Source: an uncultured Alphaproteobacteria bacterium
GTDB taxonomy: Bacteria; Pseudomonadota; Alphaproteobacteria; Rhizobiales; Ancalomicrobiaceae
DNA length: 54,988 bases
Reading direction: 5' to 3'
Assembly: GCA_937864925.1 (NCBI GenBank)
Contig: CALMFH010000262.1
Coordinates: 1 to 54,988 of the forward strand
In this document: piece after piece, positions 27,374-34,506 of the stretch
Layout of the letters: each line of letters starts with the position of its first letter
Position numbering within the stretch: the stretch's first letter is position 1
Program-made: the position numbers and the translations under genes
Notes under the pieces: model-generated
What the model was told of the DNA's origin: nothing
Seen by the model: the letters and a program-made list of their open reading frames with translations, nothing else
The model's database searches: none

Positions 27374-28132
27374 ATGACGAAATGGGGAATGGTCATCGAC
27401 CTGGAGAAGTGCACCGGCTGCCAGGCCTGCACCACGGCCTGCGCGATGGAGAACAACCGGCTGCCCGGCGAGAACTGGCAGGACGTACTCTTCTATCACG
27501 AGGGCACCTATCCGAACGTCAACCTCTCGTGGCTGCCGCGTCCGTGCATGCACTGCGAGAACCCGTCCTGCGTCGCGGTCTGTCCGACCAAGGCGACCTG
27601 GAAGACCGAGGATGGCGTCGTCCTCGTCGACTGGAACAAGTGCATCGGCTGCAAGTACTGCATGATCGCCTGCCCCTACGGTGTGCGCTTCTACATGGAC
27701 GAGAAGGCGACGATCGAGCCGGACACCCGCGCCGCCTTCCCGGGCGACGGCACACGCTCGTGGAACCCGCCCTATCGCATGCCCGACGCGATGGAGGACC
27801 CGTCCAAGGGCATCGGCATCCAGCCGCACGGCGTCGTGTCGAAATGCACCTTCTGCTACCACAAGATCTCCAAGGCGCCGAAGGGCGTCGCCGATCTCGA
27901 CGAGGCCAATCCGGCCACCCGTGAGCACACGCCGGCCTGCGTGCGGACCTGCGCACCGAAGGCCCGCTACTTCGGCGACCTCGACAATCCCGAGAGCCGG
28001 GTCAGCCAGCTGATCGCCGACAAGGGCGGCGTCCGGCTCAAGGAGGAGACCGGCAACAAGCCGCAGGTCTACTACCTGTCCGGCGGCGGTGCTCCCGTCG
28101 TGCCGGGCCAGCGTTCCAACAAGAAGGCGTGA
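27374..28132 (+). CDS. arxB: 4Fe-4S electron-transfer subunit
   Basis: 252-aa DmsB/PsrB-type ferredoxin with four cluster motifs: CTGCQACTTAC, CMHCENPSCVAVC, CIGCKYCMIAC and CTFCYHK...CVRTC. No signal peptide: it probably travels with ArxA through Tat. It carries electrons between ArxA and the membrane subunit. ATG 27374 follows GGGAGGG and lies 20 bp after arxA; arxC starts 11 bp after its stop. Confidence 0.85.
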   Translation: MTKWGMVIDLEKCTGCQACTTACAMENNRLPGENWQDVLFYHEGTYPNVNLSWLPRPCMHCENPSCVAVCPTKATWKTEDGVVLVDWNKCIGCKYCMIACPYGVRFYMDEKATIEPDTRAAFPGDGTRSWNPPYRMPDAMEDPSKGIGIQPHGVVSKCTFCYHKISKAPKGVADLDEANPATREHTPACVRTCAPKARYFGDLDNPESRVSQLIADKGGVRLKEETGNKPQVYYLSGGGAPVVPGQRSNKKA

Positions 28133-28143
28133 GGGAGGCGACC

Positions 28144-29280
28144 ATGACGACCGCACAAGCCACGTTCAAACCCGGACTTCATCTCGCAGTCGCCGCCGTC
28201 GGCCTGATCATCGCCGCCGGCTATGCCTTCAGCCAGTTGGCGGGGGCCGGCCATGCCTCGTTCAACACGACCAACCTCGGCGTCGTGTGGGGCCTGCCGG
28301 TCGTCGTCTACGACTACTTCCTGCTCACCTCGACGGGACTGGTGCTGGTCGCCAGTCTGTCGCTGGTGTTCGGCCTCCGCGACTTCGATCCGCTGGTCGA
28401 GCGCTGCATCCGGCTGGCGATCGCCGGCCTGGTCGGCGGCGTCGCGGTGCTGTTCCTCGAGCTCGGCCATCCGTTCCGGGCGCTCCTGACGGCTCCCTTC
28501 GCCCTGCAGACGGCCTCGCCGCTGTTCTGGAAGATCCTCTGCGTCGGGGCCTACACCGTGGTGCTGGTGCTCCTCGCCCTCGACCTCAGCGGCCGCGGTA
28601 CGGTCGGCGTCGGCCGTCGGACGCTCGGCATCGCCGCCACCGCGTTGGCGCTGCTCGTCACCCTCATCGCCGGTTCTGTCTACGGCATGATGGCGATGCG
28701 GCCGTTCTGGTTCGGCGGCGAGACGCCGGTCGCCTTTCTCATCGAGTCGTTCATCGGCGGCATCGCCTTCACGGTGTTCTTCACCTACCTCGCCTACGGC
28801 TTCTCCGACGCCGGCATGCCGGCCGGGCTGAAGGCGCTGCTCGGCGGGCCGCTCGCCAAGCTGCATGCGGCGGTGATCGCGCTCCACCTGATGTTCGTCC
28901 TCGGGCGGGCGATCACCGGACTGTGGAGCAACGCCGAGGGCCTGCAGGTGTGGCAGTACATCACAGCGCAGCCGCTGTTCTACGTCGGTCTCCTCGGCGG
29001 CACGGTCCTGCCGCTGATCCTGATGGCGATGCCGTCGACGCGGACCAGGGCCTCGGCGCAGATCGTCGCGGCGCTCCTGGTGATGATCGGCCTGCTGATC
29101 AGCCGCTACGAGTTCATCATCGGCGGCCAGCAGGTGCCGATGTTCAAGGGCAGCTGGGCGAGCGGTCTCGTCCACTATGCCCCGTCGCCGACCGAATGGG
29201 CACTGCTCGTCGTCGCCGTGGCGCTCGCCAACGTCGTCTACGCGCTCGCCGAACGGTGGTCGAGTTCGCGCAACGGCTGA
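28144..29280 (+). CDS. arxC: NrfD/PsrC-like membrane subunit
   Basis: 378-aa polytopic membrane protein with about nine hydrophobic segments, beginning at residues 12-32 (LHLAVAAVGLIIAAGYAFSQ) and ending near 350-370. NrfD-like subunits anchor the Fe-S subunit and exchange electrons with the quinone pool. The ATG follows GGGAGG. Between this gene and arxD is a 65-bp gap with a strong hairpin. Confidence 0.83.
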   Translation: MTTAQATFKPGLHLAVAAVGLIIAAGYAFSQLAGAGHASFNTTNLGVVWGLPVVVYDYFLLTSTGLVLVASLSLVFGLRDFDPLVERCIRLAIAGLVGGVAVLFLELGHPFRALLTAPFALQTASPLFWKILCVGAYTVVLVLLALDLSGRGTVGVGRRTLGIAATALALLVTLIAGSVYGMMAMRPFWFGGETPVAFLIESFIGGIAFTVFFTYLAYGFSDAGMPAGLKALLGGPLAKLHAAVIALHLMFVLGRAITGLWSNAEGLQVWQYITAQPLFYVGLLGGTVLPLILMAMPSTRTRASAQIVAALLVMIGLLISRYEFIIGGQQVPMFKGSWASGLVHYAPSPTEWALLVVAVALANVVYALAERWSSSRNG

Positions 29281-29290
29281 ACCGCCATCG

Positions 29291-29318
29291 CGACCGGCGG
29301 GCCGCCGCCCGCCGGTCG
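29291..29318 (+). promoter_or_regulatory. Intercistronic hairpin between arxC and arxD
   Basis: CGACCGGCGGGC (29291-29302), loop CGCC and GCCCGCCGGTCG (29307-29318) form a perfect 12-bp stem without a T run. It may be an mRNA processing or stability element that sets chaperone level relative to the enzyme subunits. Confidence 0.6.
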
Positions 29319-29345
29319 ATCTCCCCATCCCTCCGAGAGGACGAC

Positions 29346-30185
29346 ATGACCCGCGCCCAGGCCGTTCGTTTCGCCGCCAGACGCGACTTCTGGCTCTGCA
29401 TGGCCCGCGCCTTCGCGGCACCCGGCGGAGAGGCCTTCCATGCCGCCTTCGCCGGCGCGTTGCCGGAGGATCTCGCCGCGATCACCGAAGAGATCGGCCT
29501 CGACGTCGCCGGGGACATCGAGGCGTTCACCGGCGAGGTCTGGACCCTCGCCGACGACGTCGCGCTGCAGCGCCTCCACGCGGCGCTGTTCTCCACGCCT
29601 CCCGCTCCTGTCTTCATCAACACGGCGATCTATGTCGACGGCGCCTTCCTCGGCGAGAGCGAGTTCGACATCGGCCGCATCTACGAACGCCACGGCTTCG
29701 TCCGCGATCCGGCGTTCCACGATCTCAACGACCACGTCTCGGTCCAGTTCGAGTTCCTCGCGGCGCTCCTGGATCGTGCCGTCGCCCTGGCGAGCAAGGG
29801 TGAGGACATCGAGGCGCTCGCCGCCGCCGCCGAGGCGGAGCGCTTCCTGCGCCGGCATCCTCGCCGTTGGATCGGCCCGTTCCTGAAGACCCTCCAGGAG
29901 GCGTGCGTCGCGCACGATCTGGCGAAGCCGCATCTCCATCTCGCTCGGATCGTCTGGGCGATGATCGAACACGAGATGGAGAGCGGCATCACCCGCTTCG
30001 AGGCGGAGATCGAACGCCCGCTGCCGGAGGGTTCGGCACGCGGCGTCGGCGAGGTGACGGCGGAGGATCTCGCCGAGATCGCCGACCGGCTGGTCGCCGC
30101 CGGCCTCACCATGGATCACGTCACCAGCCAGCCCGGATGGTCGGACGAGGTCTATGCCCGGCGCCGCGGCGCCCCGCCGTCATGA
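29346..30185 (+). CDS. arxD: TorD-family molybdoenzyme maturation chaperone
   Basis: 279-aa all-helical TorD/DmsD-like chaperone. The N-terminal half is typical (FWLCMARAFAAPGGEAFHAAF) and the conserved central region is VFINTAIYVDGAFLGESEFDIGRIYERHGF...HVSVQFEFLAALL. These proteins bind the Tat signal of the catalytic subunit and help cofactor insertion before export. GAGAGGA precedes the ATG. The stop overlaps the next gene by ATGA. Confidence 0.8.
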   Translation: MTRAQAVRFAARRDFWLCMARAFAAPGGEAFHAAFAGALPEDLAAITEEIGLDVAGDIEAFTGEVWTLADDVALQRLHAALFSTPPAPVFINTAIYVDGAFLGESEFDIGRIYERHGFVRDPAFHDLNDHVSVQFEFLAALLDRAVALASKGEDIEALAAAAEAERFLRRHPRRWIGPFLKTLQEACVAHDLAKPHLHLARIVWAMIEHEMESGITRFEAEIERPLPEGSARGVGEVTAEDLAEIADRLVAAGLTMDHVTSQPGWSDEVYARRRGAPPS

Positions 30186-30457
30186 CCGCGTCCCGCTCCG
30201 TGGTGACGGCCGTCGCCGTGGCGATCGCCGTCGCTCTCCTCGGCGGGACGGCGGCGACCCAGCCGCGCCTGGGCCTGTGCGCCGGCGACGATGCTCCCGG
30301 GCCGGTGACGGCCCCGGCGACCCCGGTTCCGCCGGGGCGCATCGTCATGGACGGCCCGAGTCCTGCCCCGGGGGTACTACCGCTCACGTCGCTACCGGGT
30401 CCGGTTCCGGGAACCGGCGCCACGCCGCTTCCTCCCGGCGCGGAGACCGGAAAGTGA
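30182..30457 (+). CDS. Small secreted Pro/Gly-rich protein
   Basis: 91-aa protein with a signal-peptide-like start (SVVTAVAVAIAVALLGG) and a low-complexity Pro/Gly/Thr-rich remainder (PGPVPGTGATPLPPGAE), with one Cys (LGLCAG). It overlaps arxD by 4 bp and the cytochrome gene by 4 bp (GTGA), so it is embedded in the operon and probably translated. Function unknown; possibly a periplasmic linker or lipoprotein-like spacer. Confidence 0.5.
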   Translation: MTASRSVVTAVAVAIAVALLGGTAATQPRLGLCAGDDAPGPVTAPATPVPPGRIVMDGPSPAPGVLPLTSLPGPVPGTGATPLPPGAETGK

Positions 30458-31017
30458 GACGCCGGGCGGTCGTTGCCGGAGTCGTGTTGGCCTCGACCCT
30501 GTCGATCGGCGTGGCCCGGGCCGAGATGGAGGATCGTGGCTACGCGACGACATCGCCGGCGCTCGACGCCGAAGAGGCGGAGCGGGTGCGGCGTCGCATC
30601 GCCGACGAGGTGGCGCGCGAGGCCGAACGGGCGCACGAGCGGGCGCGACGCGACGCGGAGGCGGAACGCCTCGCCGCCGAAGCGCGGGCGGCGCGCCCGC
30701 TCGGCGTTCGTCTGGTCGAGGACCGCTGTACCGCCTGCCACGGCCTCGAGCGGATCGAGGCGACGCGCTACGGCCGGCTCGGCTGGCACTTCACCGTGGT
30801 GCGCATGCGGTTGGTCAACGGCGCCCGCCTCGACGATGGGGAGGCGTGGGCCGTCGCCGAACATCTCCACGACGTCCACCGAGCCTCGCTCTCCTGGCAG
30901 ATCCTGGAGTGGGTCGCCCTCCTCGCCGTGGTCGCCACGCCGGTGGCGATCCTGCGGCTGTCTCATCGGCGTCGCGCGGCGCGAACGACCGTGGGAGCGC
31001 CGGACCCGGAGGCGTGA
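30454..31017 (+). CDS. Membrane-anchored monoheme cytochrome c
   Basis: 187-aa protein. Signal sequence about residues 1-25 (VVAGVVLASTLSIGVARA), then a highly charged Ala/Arg/Glu helix (about 35-80), one heme site CTACH in DRCTACHGLE, and a C-terminal membrane helix (WVALLAVVATPVAIL) with a basic tail. It is the last gene of the arx operon and could accept electrons from the enzyme or link it to another cytochrome. Standard arx clusters do not need it, so it may mark a variant electron route. Confidence 0.72.
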   Translation: MRRRAVVAGVVLASTLSIGVARAEMEDRGYATTSPALDAEEAERVRRRIADEVAREAERAHERARRDAEAERLAAEARAARPLGVRLVEDRCTACHGLERIEATRYGRLGWHFTVVRMRLVNGARLDDGEAWAVAEHLHDVHRASLSWQILEWVALLAVVATPVAILRLSHRRRAARTTVGAPDPEA

Positions 31018-31045
31018 GCGTCGGGCGGCGCGAGACGAAACGAGA

Positions 31046-31067
31046 CGAGGGGGCTTTCGCCCCCTCG
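31046..31067. terminator. Bidirectional terminator between the two molybdoenzyme operons
   Basis: CGAGGGGGC, loop TTTC, GCCCCCTCG: a perfect 9-bp stem between the convergent arx operon (ends 31017) and the second operon (ends 31115). Confidence 0.75.
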
Positions 31068-31114
31068 CCGGTCCCCCCTCGTCGGGTGGTTCGACCGTTT
31101 GGTGCTCCGACCGG

Positions 31115-31729
31115 TCAGTGCTCGTGCCAGCCGGTGATCATCATCTTGAAGAGACTGGAGACCTTGGTCCCGGTGGTTCCGAGGTAGATGTGGGCGATCA
31201 TGAAGGAGACGATCAGCACCGCCGTCAGGTAGTGGAGCAGCGCCACCGGCACCAGCCCGTCCATGCCCATCACCCGCTTCGGAGCGAAGTCCGGCCACAG
31301 GAAGATCAGACCGGTGACGATCAGGATCGGCATCAGGAGATACATGACGATCCAATAGATGATCTGCTGCAGCGAGTTGAAGTTGGCCTCGGCGGTCGGC
31401 GGATAGGGATGCGGCGCGCCGCGGAAGATGCCCCAGCAGTAGAAGACGATCTGGTTCTTGCAGCGTTCGACGAAGCCGCCGGGCTTGGGCACGTACTGCC
31501 ACCAGTTGCCGGTGACGACGTTGGCGACGACGAAGACGAGGTAGAGCGCGGCGAGCGCCAGACCGGCGATGTCGTGGATGCGGGCGGAGAGTTCGAAGGG
31601 CACCAACGGCAGTTTCGGATCGGCGAAGTGCAGGCTCGCCCCGGTGATCGTCAGCAGGAGGATCAGAGCGGCATTGGTCCAATGCCAGAGCCGGATCCAC
31701 AGCGGCAGGATGAAGACACGGTCGCTCAT
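31115..31729 (-). CDS. Cytochrome b (b561/hydrogenase-type) membrane subunit
   Basis: 204-aa four-helix cytochrome b of the Ni-Fe hydrogenase/formate dehydrogenase gamma/PhsC type. Helices lie around 15-35, 50-72, 120-145 and 165-190. Heme-ligand candidates are H17 (RLWHWTNA), H52 (ARIHDIAG) and two late His (LLHYLTA, MIAHIYLG). It should exchange electrons between quinone and the heptaheme cytochrome. It is the last gene of the second operon; AGGAG precedes its ATG, which overlaps the upstream stop by ATGA. Confidence 0.82.
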   Translation of the reverse strand: MSDRVFILPLWIRLWHWTNAALILLLTITGASLHFADPKLPLVPFELSARIHDIAGLALAALYLVFVVANVVTGNWWQYVPKPGGFVERCKNQIVFYCWGIFRGAPHPYPPTAEANFNSLQQIIYWIVMYLLMPILIVTGLIFLWPDFAPKRVMGMDGLVPVALLHYLTAVLIVSFMIAHIYLGTTGTKVSSLFKMMITGWHEH

Positions 31730-32736
31730 TTGACACTCCTACGGCCGAGGGCGGCGAGGATGCGGATCAGTCCGTGGCCGAGGACACCGGCGAACACCAG
31801 ACCGATCAGGACGAGACCGAAGCGGTCGAGATGGGTGTTGCGGGTGGCGCCGATCACGTAGGAATTGCCCAGGACCGCGCTGTTGAGGAAGCCGAGTTCG
31901 GCACTCTCGGTCTCGGCGACGTGGCGATAGAGACCGGTCCTCAGCGCCGAGTCCTGGCTGTGGCAGGTGACGCAGTCCCGCTGCGCCTTGTCCTTGCCGA
32001 GGATCTCGTGGGAGATCGCCAGCGTCCGCGTCGGCGAGACCGGGGTGTGGCACTCGACGCAGCGCACGGCGTTCCAGTGCAGCTTCGTGTTGGGCAGCCA
32101 GGCGTGGATGGCGTCGATGTCCGGGCGTTTCTTGGCCGGCGTGAGCTTGCCGCCGAAGGCCGCGAACTTCTCGTCCGACTGGTGGCAGGAGAGGCACATG
32201 CCGTTGTCCTGCGCGACGATCTTCGCCGGCTCCTTGAGCTTGGCCGCGGTCTGATAGACGTGCGGATCGTGGCAGGTGCTGCAGGTGAACTTCTCGCTCA
32301 GGTTCTTCGAGTGCACGCTCTTGGCGACCTGGGCGTCGACGTGCCACGACTTCTGGGCATGACACTCGTTGCAGTCGAGCGTCTCGGCCTTGCCGGGGAC
32401 CGCTTGGGCCGGTCCCTTGTGCGGCCAGTCGCGATAGCCGCCGACGTGGCAGGTCTTGCAGGCCATGCCGGCGTGGTTCGACCGGTCGTATTTCGCCGGA
32501 TCGGTCAGCGCCTCGGACAGCGCCTTGATGTCCATGCCCGGCCGTGGCGGCTTGTGCAGCGCCGCCTCGGTGTGACAGGCGAGACATTCGCCGTTCCACG
32601 CCTGGATCTGGGCGATCGTCTCGGGATCCTTGGGCGCCGCGCCCTTGGTCTGCGCTCCCGCCGGCGACGTCGCCAGGAGCCCGGCGAAGAGCAGCAGGAC
32701 GGCCCCGACCGTGCGGCGGTTCAGAGGCTGGTTCAT
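31726..32736 (-). CDS. Heptaheme cytochrome c with C-terminal membrane anchor
   Basis: 336-aa multiheme cytochrome. Signal peptide about 1-28 (VGAVLLLFAGLLATSPAGAQ). Seven CxxCH sites: CLACH, CKTCH, CNECH, CSTCH, CLSCH, CVECH, CVTCH. A C-terminal helix (FGLVLIGLVFAGVLGHGLIRIL) anchors it in the membrane. It probably wires the cytochrome b to the periplasmic enzyme through the diheme protein. I cannot place it firmly in NapC/NirT or in the octaheme families; hepta- and octaheme proteins paired with cytochrome b occur in several sulfur and metalloid pathways. Confidence 0.85.
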   Translation of the reverse strand: MNQPLNRRTVGAVLLLFAGLLATSPAGAQTKGAAPKDPETIAQIQAWNGECLACHTEAALHKPPRPGMDIKALSEALTDPAKYDRSNHAGMACKTCHVGGYRDWPHKGPAQAVPGKAETLDCNECHAQKSWHVDAQVAKSVHSKNLSEKFTCSTCHDPHVYQTAAKLKEPAKIVAQDNGMCLSCHQSDEKFAAFGGKLTPAKKRPDIDAIHAWLPNTKLHWNAVRCVECHTPVSPTRTLAISHEILGKDKAQRDCVTCHSQDSALRTGLYRHVAETESAELGFLNSAVLGNSYVIGATRNTHLDRFGLVLIGLVFAGVLGHGLIRILAALGRRSVK

Positions 32737-32748
32737 CGATCCCCCTTG

Positions 32749-32791
32749 GGAACCCTCGGGTTCCTCGGTTCGCGTGCGGGGCCGTGCCCCG
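32749..32791 (-). promoter_or_regulatory. Two tandem hairpins between torD-like and heptaheme genes
   Basis: GGAACCC-TC-GGGTTCC (32749-32764) and CGGGGC-CGT-GCCCCG (32777-32791) fill the only sizeable gap (69 bp) in the second operon. They may be mRNA processing or stability elements. Neither is followed by a T run. Confidence 0.45.
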
Positions 32792-32805
32792 TCGGGTCGG
32801 GTCGG

Positions 32806-33432
32806 TCAGGACGCTCGGCGAGCGTCCTCCGTGAGGACGAGGGCGGTCACCCGCGCCAGCGAGCGATGGAAGGGCTCGCGGGCCTCGGCCGCGATCGTCT
32901 CGGCGTAGCTCGGCACCCATGCGAGGAGGTGGCGGTCGAGGAACTCGTGCCGACGCTCGCGCGCCCACCGTGCCTCGGCGTCGCGGCCGCTTTCGGCGAA
33001 CGCGTGTTCGCCGTTGGCGAGCGAGGCGAGGAAGAGCAGTTCCTCGACCAGATGATCGAAAGGCGACCATTCCTGCGACGGCCGGTAGCCGGCGGCGAGA
33101 TAGGCGCGCGCCACCGCTTCGGTGGTCTCGCCCATCAGCCGGCCCTCGCGCCACAGCGACTCGTAGGGCGGCGGCGGGCCGTAGCCCTCCTGGAGGCCGC
33201 CGAACAGTCGCGTGTGCTCGATGGCGAGGCGCTCCGCCGCGGCCTCGAGATCCGTCTCGTCGCGGAGGGCGGCGAGGATCTCGGCGACCGGGTCGTCGTC
33301 GCTCGCCGCGCGGGCGAGCGGCACGAGCCGGGCGAGCCATTCGGCCGTCGGCGCCGCGGCGTAGAGCGCCGCGAGCCCCCGAAGGGCCTCCGCCCGCCGC
33401 TCGGCTTCGGACATGACCGGGAGGGCCGTCAT
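32806..33432 (-). CDS. TorD/NarJ-family chaperone of the second molybdoenzyme
   Basis: 208-aa helical chaperone. The conserved core IEHTRLFGGLQEGYGPPPPYESLWREGRLMGE and the later PFDHLVEELLFLASL are hallmarks of the TorD/DmsD/NarJ superfamily. It is not a close copy of the arxD protein (different length and core), so it is probably dedicated to the Mo enzyme of this operon. The start overlaps the diheme cytochrome stop by ATGA. Confidence 0.8.
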   Translation of the reverse strand: MTALPVMSEAERRAEALRGLAALYAAAPTAEWLARLVPLARAASDDDPVAEILAALRDETDLEAAAERLAIEHTRLFGGLQEGYGPPPPYESLWREGRLMGETTEAVARAYLAAGYRPSQEWSPFDHLVEELLFLASLANGEHAFAESGRDAEARWARERRHEFLDRHLLAWVPSYAETIAAEAREPFHRSLARVTALVLTEDARRAS

Positions 33433-33806
33433 TTCTTCGGCACTCCGTAGAAGGGTGTCGCCAGTGCCCCCTCGCCCTTGTGGCAGCCGAGGCAGTTGGA
33501 GCGGTCGACCGCGCCGGGATAGGCGACGAGCGGGAACTCCTCACGCCGGAGGAACTGGACGTTCTCCGGGAACTTCACCCCGGCGTGGCAGGACTGACAG
33601 CCGATCGCCATGAACTTGGTGTGGACGCGATGGAAGCGGCTGCCGACCTCGAGGTCGTACTTGTCGCCGGGCGACACCACGCCCTCGCGCAGCTGCTCGG
33701 CGAGGATGCCGGCGCCGACCGGCTTGCCGGCCTCGGTGTTCTGGGCGAGCGCGCTTCCGCAGAGGGCGACGGCCAGGATCTGGGCCGCGATCAGGAAGGT
33801 CTTCAT
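33429..33806 (-). CDS. Small diheme cytochrome c
   Basis: 125-aa secreted protein. Signal peptide about 1-22 (FLIAAQILAVALCGSALAQ). Two heme sites, CQSCH and CLGCH. It probably shuttles electrons between the heptaheme protein and the Fe-S/Mo enzyme in the periplasm. ATG 33806 overlaps the Fe-S gene stop by 4 bp. The intact length and tight coupling argue for a real subunit. Confidence 0.82.
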   Translation of the reverse strand: MKTFLIAAQILAVALCGSALAQNTEAGKPVGAGILAEQLREGVVSPGDKYDLEVGSRFHRVHTKFMAIGCQSCHAGVKFPENVQFLRREEFPLVAYPGAVDRSNCLGCHKGEGALATPFYGVPKK

Positions 33807-34495
33807 TTCACTTCCCCCCCATCGAGAACGTAGTAGACCTGCGGTGCGGTGCCGTATTCGCGCTTCAGCTGCGACGCCTTCTTGGTGCCGATCGCCTTGG
33901 AGACCTCCGAGGTCGGGTCGTCGAGATCGCCGAACAGGCGGGCGTCGACCGGGCAGACCAGATCGCAGGCGGGCGTATACTCGGGATCCTTGCCGATGCG
34001 GTCGGTCTTGCCGTCCTTCACCGCCTTCTCGAGCTTGTGCCAGCAGAAGGTGCACTTCTCGGCGACCTTCGGCTTCTTGCGATGGGTGGGATGGCGCTCG
34101 GCGGCGGGGATGGCTTCGTAGGGCGTGGCCTGCTCGCCAGGATAAAGGCCGGTGAGCTTCTCCCCGTTCAACTGGGGGACGCCGTAGGGGCACACGGCGG
34201 CGCAGTAGCCGCAGCCGGTACACTTGTCGTAGTCGATCAGGACCACGCCCAACTCGTTCTTCGAGATCGCCTTGAACCCGGCCTTGTCGCAGGCCAGCTT
34301 GCAGGCAGGGATCTCGCAATGCATGCAGTTCATGGTCATGAAGGTGCGGTAGACGTTCGGGAACGTGCCGCCCTCCGCTTCGATCATGACGTTCCAGGGG
34401 GAGCCCGGGGTGAAGTGGTTCTCCACCGCGCAGGCCGCCACGCAGGTCCGGCAACCCATGCAACGCTTGGTGTCGATGACGCGTGCGAGTTTCAT
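33803..34495 (-). CDS. 4Fe-4S subunit of the second molybdoenzyme
   Basis: 230-aa DmsB/PsrB-type ferredoxin. Four cluster motifs: CMGCRTCVAAC, CMHCEIPACKLAC, CTGCGYCAAVC and CTFCWHK...CDLVC. It starts MKLARVIDTKRC; ATG 34495 follows GGGAGGGG, which is better than an upstream in-frame start. It lies 11 bp after the catalytic gene and overlaps the diheme gene by 4 bp. It carries electrons to or from the Mo subunit. Confidence 0.85.
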   Translation of the reverse strand: MKLARVIDTKRCMGCRTCVAACAVENHFTPGSPWNVMIEAEGGTFPNVYRTFMTMNCMHCEIPACKLACDKAGFKAISKNELGVVLIDYDKCTGCGYCAAVCPYGVPQLNGEKLTGLYPGEQATPYEAIPAAERHPTHRKKPKVAEKCTFCWHKLEKAVKDGKTDRIGKDPEYTPACDLVCPVDARLFGDLDDPTSEVSKAIGTKKASQLKREYGTAPQVYYVLDGGEVK

Positions 34496-34506
34496 GGTCC
34501 CCTCCC

